From Sphagnum compactum (taxonomy: Eukaryota > Bryophyta > Sphagnopsida > Sphagnales), in assembly GCA_965153455.1 (NCBI GenBank), contig OZ234503.1, positions 3,968,001 to 4,032,000 on the forward strand: a stretch of 64,000 nucleotides of DNA, written 5' to 3'. Numbering within the stretch: the first letter of the stretch is position 1; each line of letters begins with the position of its first letter. The notes below the pieces were generated by a model that worked only from the letters and a program-made list of their open reading frames with translations, searched no databases and was not told the origin of the DNA. Below, one piece after another: positions 1 through 9,890 of the stretch. The position numbers and the translations under genes are program-made.

Positions 1-2036
1 TGTTTTCAGAGAACATCTTTACTCTGCTTCATGTGAAGTTCTGAGGTGTTGGTCAGGATCCAAGTCAATCCTGGAACACTTTTCTATGATTTGAGCTTCT
101 CCAAAGATAATGACGTTGCATGGCCAGCAGTGATTGGCTCTACTTCAGTTGAAATAAGCCTGCTGGCCTCTTGGTCAGCTTTCCAGCATTGACTTCACCC
201 TCACTTTGCAGGAATTGAGATTCTTTCATGGGTAACGAATATAATGAAAATGGCTCCATGTGGATGACTGAGAATTGATAACACTTTTGTCCATAGACAC
301 TTTCTAATACTGTATATGGCCATGGATTTGCAATTTCTTCACTTTGGGAGTTAAATATGTGTATTTCCTCTCGCTTTCACTGGTTTATCTCATCATAAGA
401 GAGTCAATGTGTAAGGAAGCAAGTGGTATCAATGCCTTTAGTTTTGATGGAGGATGTAAAATGAGTTTCTGTTTCAGTAACATTGTACTTCAGAAAGAAA
501 ATTCAATTTTGTATTGGAGATGTTTTAGACCTCTGAAGGGCCCAAGTGATTGAAGTCATTGCACAGACAGATGTGTGAAGTCATTGGTGAATATCAAAAA
601 CTGCAAGAAACAAGCATCTGGATGATCATCCTTTTGTCTTAGGTTTTAGCATAGAGTTCTTCACAGATGGTGGCAATTCAGCTTTGCCAGGTCAGTTGGA
701 ATTGTACCTGCAACTCTAATCGAAAATGGAGATCTTCAAATTATTGCAATTTAATCAGTTATTGGTGAAATCAAATTGTTTCCCTGTATGGATGGATGTG
801 AACAGTCATGGTCTGTCACCCTGCTAGCTGATTGAGTTTTTTGAACTGATTTGTGCTTCAGCATTTTGTTGGGTGTGGGATTGGGTTTGATGATTGCGAA
901 ATTTGCCTAACTAGCCTACCTCACTTCTCAACCTGCAACTGAAAATTGAATGTGATATGCATGACTTGATGGAGACCAGACACCTCTCCTGCCAAGTGCT
1001 CCAGACATCAGTTTCCATGGCTTCAAAAGACCTCTGCTCACTCTCCTTCCAACAACGCATTCAAACGTCCAACCAGCAGCACAGCTTCTCTTTCTTCCCC
1101 ATTCTCTTCATCTACTTTGCTTTGGGGCAGGCTAAAGAACTCAATGGGCTAACATTGACACAACCTGTGCTCATTGCTCATGACAAGCTCACAAGGATCT
1201 GGTTGGAATCAGAGCCCCCAAACACCAACTGCCTCCAGCACCTTGACTCATCAATTGAGCTCTCCAATGCACAAAAGAGTCAGGAGTGCCAATTCACCAG
1301 TCACAAATTGGTTATCTTAAAGGTGTTCATTTTAATGCTAACATCTACCTTTGAATTTAACAAAACTTCTTGGTCATCGATATTGGTCTCCAATTTGCTA
1401 TGATAGTGGCAAGGCTATTGGATTGAAATTGCAACATTTCAGAATTGGTCATTGGGCTTCTACATTGTTGCACCTATAAAGTTTGATACAATATATAGCA
1501 AGTATTGATGATGGCCTTAACATTTCATCAAACATAGGAGTAGGGCTAGGTCTTTAAGAAAGGATGGAGATGGATTTGTTGTATCATCTATCAAAGATTG
1601 TTGCCTTGAGAAAAACATTTTCATGTTGCATGACCATTTGTTTTCTTTAGGCATGCCAAAACCTCATCATTTTCTAACATATCCCTCTACACACTCTCTT
1701 CATTTGTTGTGCATGTTTTCAACTCCTTCAAAATATATCAAAGTCTATCCCTAAAGGTCTCCTCTTAAAAAGTTGAGTTCAAATATTATAACTTATAGTT
1801 TTGATACATAGCTTTCCAAATCTAGCTAGGGATAAGTTATGTCTATCCTAGTTGTAAAACATGAAGTTGTGATTGTAGGAGCTAAGCCACGTAATTAATT
1901 AGATGTAAGGACTCCATTATACATTTGGGCCTTTTTCTTTCCGAGGAACATTCATGGGTCTCTTGTTGGAAGTACCCCACAATCACTTTCTTATGTGATG
2001 GGAGTTGGATCAAAATCAACCCCTTCATACCTATCA
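1..2036. other. No recognisable gene
   Basis: Mixed-composition intergenic DNA. The only sizeable open frame is 957-1403 (+, 148 codons). It has no recognised domain, no repeat structure and no splice context that would support it, so I leave it uncalled. Nothing here matches a transposon family I know. Confidence 0.5.
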
Positions 2037-2069
2037 TCAAAAACAAATGCACTCCAAATATTTCAAATA

Positions 2070-2520
2070 ATTTCTTTTAGAAAGAGGTTTAAACACCTTG
2101 AAAGATCCAAAGGGAGCTTCAAAGAGGCTGAAAATTCCAAAGAAAAGTTGAAACATGTTGAAAAATCCAAAGAAAGGTCCAACATCCAAAAAAAGGTTGG
2201 AAAATTTAAAGAAAAGTTGAACATTTGAATAAAGGACCAAAAATCTAGAAATAGGCTAAAAGTTCTAGAAATAAGTTAAACATTTGAAGAAATTGTAAAG
2301 GTTTGTAAAGGATCTATAGAAGTTAATGCAAGTATGTACAAGTTTATAAAAGATCTGTATAGGTTAGTGTAGGTTTGTAAAAGTGCATGGTTCTAAAAGG
2401 CCTTATACATATCAATAGGTAAACATGTCAATAGGTTTATAGAAGGTCAATAAAAGTCATTAGGTATATAGAAGATGAATAGAAGTTAGTAGGTTTGTAG
2501 AGGGTAGTAAACACAATAAA
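2070..2520. repeat. Degenerate purine-rich minisatellite
   Basis: Two adjoining degenerate tandem arrays. From about 2,080 to 2,240 a unit of roughly 30 bp built on 'gttgaaaaatccaaagaaa' recurs and happens to encode K/E-rich text. From about 2,280 to 2,520 a unit built on 'ggtttgtaaaagatctatag' and 'gtcaataggtt' recurs. The second motif reappears at 9,245-9,310, so it belongs to a dispersed family. No protein role is inferred. Confidence 0.55.
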
Positions 2521-4290
2521 CAATAGTTTCATTTTCCATTACCCAATTCTAGTAAAATAATAATGATATATTTCCACTATTTTTTGCTTTAATTTGGTTT
2601 TAGAGCTAATAGATTAGTTGATTAGAACATTTTTAGTCAAACCATGTCTGGTCATTTTGGATAGTTGCATGTTGCACTAAAAAAATTCAAATTATATTTA
2701 TAATTTGATTTTTGAGATTTCAAGATTTTTTTTTTTCCTCCTAGAATTCAACCATGTGGCATTCAACAATCATAACCAAGTGTCATCCATATTATTTAAA
2801 AATAATGCATACATATATATTTATGTGTACATGTACACATACACATTTGTGTTTATATGCACTTGGTCCATCCATGTATTCATGTAAGAGGTGTCAACAC
2901 CTTAGCCATCAAGTTGCATAAGTTCTTTTGAGCACAAAGGGGCAACTTTTGGGTTTAACATGTTAATGAAAATATTGTTGGAAATCCAAACGTTGACATG
3001 TATTTTTTAATTAAAATTTATCCAAATGAAACAAATACATGCATGATCATGGAGCTTATTCAAAGTTCTATTCCAAAAAAAGAGTAATTTAAAAAATAGA
3101 ATAAGTAAAACCACATATTGTGTATGTTTTAATACTTTTGAGAATATAATTTACATTGTTTTGTTAATAGGCAGAGAACAATTATGGGTAGAATCTATGC
3201 CTACCATATAGTCAATAACACTTGCTAGGTCCAATTTGACCAACTTCACCTGCTCTTAAACTTGTTGAAGCTTGTGAAATGGGAGTGATGACCAAGAAAT
3301 CAAGTTTAAGCCTTGGATTGTAAACATTGTGCTTTGCAAACCCAATGTGCACACCATAGTAAACTTTTCTAGTCGGGTTTACAATAAGATTCAAGATGTG
3401 GTATTTACCATGTTTTTCAACCAAGACCCACATGTTAATCCACGAAAAGAATTTGGAGAAAACACCTACATATTCATGTGGATGTTACAATTTTAACTCC
3501 TCAATATTGAAATTATTTTTAAAAAATTAACATACAATTCAATGTGAATTCAAAACCTTCATTAAAGCTTTGATAAGATTATTTTGGTTGCATAACATAT
3601 TTAAACTTTTTTGGATAAACAGAATTTTAAAAATAAAACTTTGACCCGAAATCCAAAAACAATGACAACATCCATTGTTTTACTTAATTTTTATTATTAT
3701 AAACATAATACATAAAATTTATAAAAATTTCAGTAATAATTGGTGATATATCATTTTTAATCATCCATTTTAAAATTCAATTATTAGTTTTTAAATAATT
3801 TATTATGAAAATTTTAATTTATCTCCCAATGGGAATATTTACACATAAGAACCACACATATTTTTTAATAATAAATAATCTAAAGTATTTGTGAAACTTT
3901 TGGGGTGCTTGTAATATCTTTGTGGCAATGACAAATGTAAAAACATTTTCCCACAAGAATGTTTAAGGTTTATTTAATATGCAAAAACCTACATAGACCT
4001 CCAACTTGTTAATTTATAATCATTCAAAAGTTTACATAAAAAATATGTATAAAAATAAATTGTATAATATGTTCATGAGTTTATGGTAATAAATATATTC
4101 ATGCAAAACAATTACAGACATTTACAAAACATGAGCATTATACATATTAATAAAAAATTTATGAAAAAATAACTATGTTTACAACTAGATTTTTAGTCAT
4201 ATCAAACTAAATGATTGTGGTCATTAGAGTTGTGTGAGATGAGTCGCAACAACATGTAGTTGTGTTGGACATGACATGGAAATCCATTAT
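2521..4290. other. AT-rich DNA, no gene seen
   Basis: Strongly AT-rich sequence with short homopolymer runs and no open frame that resembles a protein family. It may be decayed retroelement DNA upstream of the gypsy remnant that follows, but no domain supports this. Confidence 0.5.
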
Positions 4291-4299
4291 ATTGAGTTG

Positions 4300-4760
4300 T
4301 TTCATACAATCACAAATCTTAATGTCCACATGGATTCCATTTGGTGAGGGGAAGATGATAAAACACACGGCAAGGGTTCTATTGTTGAGGGAGGAATACC
4401 TCTACCTAGTGGAATTCACCTATAACAAAAAATCACATAGATCGATTGGGATGAGCCCACTTGAAGCTACTTATTGGACAAGATATGATTAAAGAATCCA
4501 TGAAAAAGGCCCAAGATAAGGTTAAGACCTATGCTAATAAAGTAAAGAGCTTTAGAAAATTTGATGTTCAGGACATGGTTTTCTTTTAAATGCCTCAAAG
4601 ATAAGCCAATTGAAAATTTGGGGAAAAGTTATAAACTTTCTACAAGGTATTGTAAGCATTTCCAAATTATTGGAGAAATTGAAATTTGTGGCCTACGAAT
4701 TGGATTTGCCACCAAAATAGAGGATTCATGTGAGCCTTACAAAGAAATTTGTACAAGACC
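4300..4760 (+). pseudogene. Ty3/gypsy integrase C-terminal remnant
   Basis: The frame at 4,390-4,490 reads EYLYLVEFTYNKKSHRSIG followed by MSPLEATYW. This is the hallmark stretch just after the catalytic Glu of Ty3/gypsy integrases (family pattern 'AYN..h.STG.sPfe..yG'). Downstream, after frame breaks, come a 'KVFL'-like segment and a degenerate GPF-type module (FQIIGEI, then a frame-shifted run near 'ELDLPPK'). Stops and shifts make it non-coding. Only the end of the integrase remains. It lies where expected, about 230 bp upstream of a polypurine tract and LTR start, so it is probably the 3' end of one truncated element. The catalytic D, D and E residues are not recognisable. Confidence 0.8.
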
Positions 4761-4974
4761 AAGCAACCAAACTCTCCTAAAACTATCACAAGTTACAATA
4801 GAAAGAAAAGCCTTGGTTAAACTTGAAGAACTTTTGGGGGCAAGTATGAAAAAGAAGGGTTCATACCCATCCAAATAATATTTAATAAGATGATAAATGT
4901 ACCCAATAGATGATGCCACTTGAGAAGAAAAAAAGAATTCTGAAAAAATTACCCAACATTTTGTATTGAGGACG

Positions 4975-5145
4975 ATGCATTATTTTAAGTGGGGGAGGTT
5001 GTTACATTCCTTATGCGCCTTGATGGTAGGGAATCGTTTGATTAAAAATAATGAACAAAATGCAACAAGCGAACGTTGTGAAAATTATTGTGCACAATGA
5101 ACTAATAGATGGCACCCATGAGAGTATTGTAAATAAATAGATGAG
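4975..5145 (+). repeat. PPT and start of a gypsy 3' LTR (forward)
   Basis: A polypurine tract (gtgggggagg, 4,989-4,998) is followed at 5,000 by TGTTACATTCC, a typical LTR start. It lies downstream of the integrase remnant in the same orientation, so this is that element's 3' LTR. The next ~145 bp align with the reverse complement of 5,900-6,033. The LTR's far end could not be fixed. Confidence 0.65.
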
Positions 5146-5899
5146 GTTAGAAAGAAAAGTGCATAGGTGAAAATGTTGGAGGTAGAAGAAAAAGAAAAAC
5201 GTTGATGATAGGAAATCATCTTAATAGATTATTGTGTGAAGAAGAGAAAAGAAGGGTTGGCATAACAATGACGAAAGTTTGGTAGTATGATGCAATAAGA
5301 TCTTAAGTGTTCATGGTTGGGTGGTGAATTTGTGTGATTATGTGCATTGTACAAACCTTGTGAATATAAACTATAAGTTTGTGTACTTTGGAGTTTTGAC
5401 ATGGTTGGTTGTTGTTGGAATTTGTTGTGAAGGAAAGACGCATCCATCTACATATTGCATTTGGGTGTGTTAAAGGAATTAAAGTTTAGTGTCCAAACAT
5501 GGGAAGGACTTTGAGGAGCAATAGAAATTTGAACCTCTAGAATTGGAAGAGCATGGAGGAAAAGACAAAAATGCCATTCATCCGTAATATGCCACTTTTA
5601 TGGATTGTGTTTTTCCTTGCTTTTGGGATTGGCACTCAAAAATGACTTTTTAAGGTTTGTGAGCAATCATGCATCATTAGAGGTTGAAAAAAGGTAAATA
5701 AAAGAAATAAGGGATTTCATTTGTTTTTCGAAGTATTGCCTATCCTATGTAGTTGTCCATCTTTTGGGTTTTTTCTTTTATGTACAACATGTGAGACCTA
5801 TTTGGAGGAAAGAAGGAATCTACAAAATGCATAATGGTAATAGGAAAGAAGTCCAGGAAAGGAACGAGGTGCCTAATAAGGTTTCAACCAACCAACCGA
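5146..5899. other. Between two inverted LTR starts, no gene seen
   Basis: This must hold the remaining parts of the two facing LTRs plus any DNA between them. The two sides stop resembling each other after about 150 bp. The frame at 5,764-5,949 lies inside the reverse LTR and is not a gene. I see no domain. Confidence 0.4.
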
Positions 5900-6075
5900 T
5901 ACCTATTTACAATACTTTCATAGGCGCCTTATCTCATTGCTCATGGTAATTTTCATAGCATTTGCTTACTGCATTTTGTTCCTTATATTTCATTAAGTAT
6001 TCCTTGCCATTCAAGCGCATGAGGAATGTAACAACCTCCCTCATTTAAAATAATGTATTTTCTTCAATACACAAA
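5900..6075 (-). repeat. Gypsy LTR start and PPT in reverse orientation
   Basis: Reading the minus strand from 6,075, the sequence repeats the pattern at 4,960-5,145: 'tgtattgaa', 'cattatttta', a polypurine tract (6,034-6,043), then TGTTACATTCC from 6,033, with further matches such as 'aacaaaatgca' and 'gtattgtaaata'. It is a diverged copy of the same LTR facing the forward one. Element-internal similarity stops about 40 bp beyond the polypurine tract, so almost no internal domain accompanies it. Confidence 0.65.
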
Positions 6076-7056
6076 TAAATTTAAATAATAGATATTTATT
6101 TTTTATAAAATTGGTCACTTCATCACTAACAACATCATTGTAGTTGTAAATGCCATTTGATTTGTCTCATTCAATTATGTAGTCATGTAGGTCACAAGTA
6201 TAAAATGTCACAAGATAGAATTGAACCTCCACACCATGGGCACAATGCAAATTGTAAACCATCCAACCACAATTTCAACTTGTGCCATATAATGTGATTG
6301 CATAAATGTAAACTTTTACATTTCAAATCTTGCACATTATCATATAATCATATAATTGTATAATTTCACATGTTTATCATTTTGTAATTTCACAAAATTT
6401 CAAATGTAAGGAAACTACATTAGTTTTAAATATTTATTTTATATTTTTAATCCATAATTATATTTAATTTTATCATTTTGAAGATTTAATAAAAATAAAT
6501 ATTTATTTCAATAATATCAATGTAATGTCTTTAATTACAAATAGATGTCTATGTGTCACATGTTTTAGTTCAGAATTGTGTTTATTTTTTAATTTCATTT
6601 GATTATCTTCCATTAAAACTTCATGTATTAGTCACAAAAAACTGTAATTAGATAGGGCAATTGATAAAATTGGAAACATTTATCACAGATTATTGTAGTC
6701 ATTGATTCATATTTATATGTAAATGTCATTTCTTAGTTGTTGTTAAGGTGTAACACAAGAATGACAATGGTATAATTGATTGTTTATGTTGGTGTAAATT
6801 AAAGACGTGGGAAACATTAATTTTTATGGCATAATGCATGCATGCCACCTAAAATTATCCTCATCTACATGCCTTTAAAGTTTAAAACCTACAAATAATG
6901 GCAATAAACCTATACTTGAAAGAATGGCAATCTAACCCATTGTTTATATTCTTTTATATGTATAGGGAAATGCCAGGTTGCAAGTTGTTGTATTTGGAAC
7001 AAATATATTTTAATGGATGCAAAGTGAGTCATATTGGTAATAAAAACAACTTGTTA
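6076..7056. other. AT-rich DNA, no gene seen
   Basis: Very AT-rich flank of the Tigger element, with many 'tttaattt', 'cataat' and 'cacattt' motifs. No open frame or structured repeat worth naming. Confidence 0.5.
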
Positions 7057-7058
7057 TA

Positions 7059-8960
7059 CAATGAAAATTGTTAGATTGAACACTCGTTTTGAATGAACCC
7101 CTCCTTACGTTGAACATTTCGTGACGCACGATGATTTTGGCCATATTAATACACCTTCTTAGAATGAACCCCATAACTTTGAACATTGAACACAGATTCC
7201 GGAACGTTGCACTAAAATAGTCCTCGTCACATTGAACACATGCGTGAGTCACTCTGTGAGTATAACGGTCATTTCACAATTCATTCTGATTTCGTCGTAC
7301 AGTAGCTGTAACGCATTCAAGTGTTGCTCAAAGAGAAGAGAGACTCGAACCATGAGTGGGAAGAAAAAGTACACTAAAAAAACATTAGTAACAAAGGCCA
7401 AAACATTGCAAGATTTGGACAGTGGGATGTGTGTGACAGCTTGCGCTGCAAAGTACTCTGTCTCCGTCGGTATGATTGTCAACTAGAAAAAGAACAAGAG
7501 CGAGATTATAAGTTCTATTTCTGAATTCACAAGTCTTTCTTAGAAAAGACCTGCGCGAATCAGCGGCAACGGCAAGGTCATAGATGAAAGAGTTTACGAA
7601 TGGTTCGCCAACGCTCATTGTCGAAACATTCCTGTTTCTGGCCCAATTTTGCAAACCAAAGCTCTACAAGTGGCGGCCAACATTGGTTTGAACGATTTTA
7701 GGGCATCAAATGGTTGGTTGGAGGTGTTTCGCAAGTGCCACTATATACAATTTCGTTTGCTATCTGGAAAAAATGCTGGAATGGACGAAAATGTCATCAA
7801 CCACTGGAAACAGAACTTGCCCAACATTATTCAAGGCTATGACACAAGGGATGTCTGGAACGTGGACGAAACTGGACTTCTCTGGAAAGGTGTGCCAAAC
7901 CGCAGCTTGGTACTAAAAGGAGAAAAGTGCAAAGCAGGCAAGTTGGCCAAGGAGATACTTACCATTGCTCTTCTTTGTTCAACAACTGGTGAGAAGTTTA
8001 AGCCATTGGTGATTAGCAAGTCGTAGATGCCACGAGCTTTCAACAAATAGCTGCCTCGTCGAGTCATCTGGAAGGCAAACTCCAAAGCATGGATGACAGG
8101 AACGATATTTTTGGAATATCTTCAGAAATTCAACGCCAAAATGCAAATCGAGAACCAGAAGGCCCTTATTCTTCTCGACAACGCTCCTTGTCATCCAGAA
8201 ATGGAGCTTTCCAACGTCAAGCTTGTTTTCCTTCCACCAAACACAATAGCAAGGACCCAACCTTTGGACTTTGGAATCGTACGAAACTTTAAGGTTAAAT
8301 ATCACAAGATGCTTCTTGAATTTCTTTTATCCCATGAAGACATGACTGCTTTAGCTGATGCTATAAAAAAGGTAAATGTTGGTGACGTCGTTGACTGGGT
8401 CTCTCAAAGCTGGGACCAAATCGTTGCTTCAACCATTAAAAACTGCTTCCGAAAGGCAGGTCTAAACGAAGATGCAGCAGAACTAGAACAAGATGACCGA
8501 CCGGCTCAAAATCAAGAAGAAATGTTCCATCTTGCTAAAGCAACAAGAATAGAGGTGGAGGAAGAAACTGTAATTGAGGACAATCCAGCTTTTGATACTT
8601 TGGATGATGGTTGGGAAGAAGCGATCTTGTTTGCACCACAGGTGGAACTTGAGATTAAAGAGGAAGAACCAGAAATTCTGCTACCCAAGCCAACAGTCAC
8701 AGAAGCGTTAAAAGCACTTCAAATTCTTTCGGATTTTACAGCAGTTGAGTAGCTGGATGAAGTCACTCCACTGTTGTCACAAATGCGCAAGCATCTCATA
8801 AAACATCGAATGCAAACGTCCAAGACTGTGACAATCGATCGGTTCTTTCACAAAACCCAATAAAACACCAATTTTTACTGTCACTCTTAGAATGAACACC
8901 TTCTTACTTTGAACACTTTGAAGTAAACATAGGGGTGTTCAATCCAGGCAGGTTTCACTG
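7059..8960 (+). mobile_element. pogo/Tigger-type DNA transposon, full length
   Basis: About 1.9 kb, bounded by imperfect terminal inverted repeats. The left end starts CAATGAAAATTG and continues GATTGAACAC. The reverse complement of the right end starts CAGTGAAACCTG and continues GGATTGAACACC. Both ends abut the dinucleotide TA (7,057-7,058 and 8,961-8,962), the target duplication of the Tc1/mariner-pogo superfamily, and CAGT-type ends are usual for Tigger. Subterminal 'GAATGAAC' and 'TTGAACA' motifs recur on both sides in direct orientation. A single transposase frame fills the middle. The element is visibly less AT-rich than its flanks. Confidence in family and boundaries is high; activity is unlikely because the frame carries stops. 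Confidence 0.88.
7352..8863 (+). pseudogene. Tigger-like transposase with five in-frame TAG stops
   Basis: One continuous 503-codon frame runs from ATG at 7,352 (MSGKKKYTKK) to TAA at 8,861. It is broken only by TAG codons at 7,484, 7,541, 8,024, 8,048 and 8,750. The order is as in pogo/Tigger (TIGD-like) proteins: an N-terminal CENP-B-type helix-turn-helix (about residues 1-60); a second DNA-binding helix region (about 70-145, with GWLEVFRK); then the DDE_1 nuclease, with first Asp in NVDETGLLW, second in LLDNAPCHP and third in TQPLDFGIV. The C-terminus is acidic and ends in a 'TIDRFFHK' tail like the usual Tigger ending. Length is normal for the family and no frameshift was found. As standard code it is a pseudogene. 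Confidence 0.9.
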
Positions 8961-8962
8961 TA

Positions 8963-9330
8963 TGTGAATGAATACACATATGTAATAATTTTGTTAATGG
9001 ATAACATTTTTGTGGTTTGAGAATGAAACCTTTTGTCACCTTTTTGAGTTATCAAAAGGAAATTAAGATTGTAATTTTCTTGTTAATGAAGAACATTATG
9101 AACATTGTGACACCATTCATTTGTCTCTAACAATAAATGCAAAGTTTTATTACGTGCCCATGAAAACCTAAAATTGGTCAACTTATAATAAAACCAAACA
9201 TTTAGTTGCATGGGGATTGGGTTAAAAATACAAGGTTATTTGTTGTGAAAGGCCTTTATAAGTCAATAGGTTAACAAGATCTATATGTTTGTAAAAGTTT
9301 ACGAGGTTTTTTTTTTTGAAAGGGTCAAAT
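8963..9330. other. AT-rich flank with dispersed repeat fragment
   Basis: Nothing coding. At 9,245-9,310 a fragment (aaaggcctttata, gtcaataggtta, gtttgtaaaag) resembles the array at 2,390-2,520, indicating a shared dispersed repeat. Confidence 0.45.
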
Positions 9331-9339
9331 CAAATAGAA

Positions 9340-9890
9340 GACATAGGGTTTTGGCAGTAGGATAGGGTTCGGCACACGAATAAAATTGGGGGGGGGGGAG
9401 GCGGGGTGGAGTTTATAAACAATAGAAAAAGGAGAAAGAAAGAAGGTTAGGATCATTGGGGGGTTTGGTGAATAGGTTAGAGTTTAGCAAACAAGGAAAT
9501 TGAAAGAAAAGGTCTTTAGACATTAGAAAGAAGAGAGAAAGAGGGAGGGTTAGGGTTTTTAGGTTTGGGGGGGGGGGGTTAATTAGGTTAGAAAGAGGAA
9601 AAATGTGTTTGGAAGGTGAAAGAGGGCCTAGCAAAGCCCAAATTTAAAGAGAAGGTTGGGGGGTATGTAAACAATAAAAATAATAAAGAGGGGGAGGGTT
9701 AGAGTTTTACATTTTTTGGGGGGTCTTGGGGGTGTAAGAGGGTTTGGCAGAAGGTAGAGAAAAAAGGGTCGGTGGGGTCTATAGACAACAAAGAGAAAGG
9801 TGAGAAGAATTGTTAAGGTTTTTAGGTTTGTTGAGGGGTTTGTTTTGGTCAAAGATAAAAGAAAGGGGTTTGAGGGGAGTAAAAGTGGGC
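9340..9890. repeat. G/A-biased degenerate tandem repeat
   Basis: The + strand is almost pure purine over several hundred bases. A degenerate unit of about 100-150 bp recurs, marked by 'gtNtatAaacaa' at 9,411, 9,512, 9,663 and 9,777, followed by 'gagggagggttagggttttt' and a G run. The 'ttagggttttt' parts only loosely resemble the plant telomere repeat. Minus-strand frames here are low-complexity artefacts. Confidence 0.55.

Noticed and set aside
957-1403. 148-codon + frame as a gene
   Set aside because: No domain, no similarity I can name, no splice or promoter support; such a length is expected by chance here.
9545-9570. Interstitial telomere repeat
   Set aside because: Only one 'gggttagggttttt' stretch within a drifting purine array, not tandem TTTAGGG.
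9413-9852. Minus-strand Pro/Leu-rich proteins
   Set aside because: These are translations of the purine-rich array.
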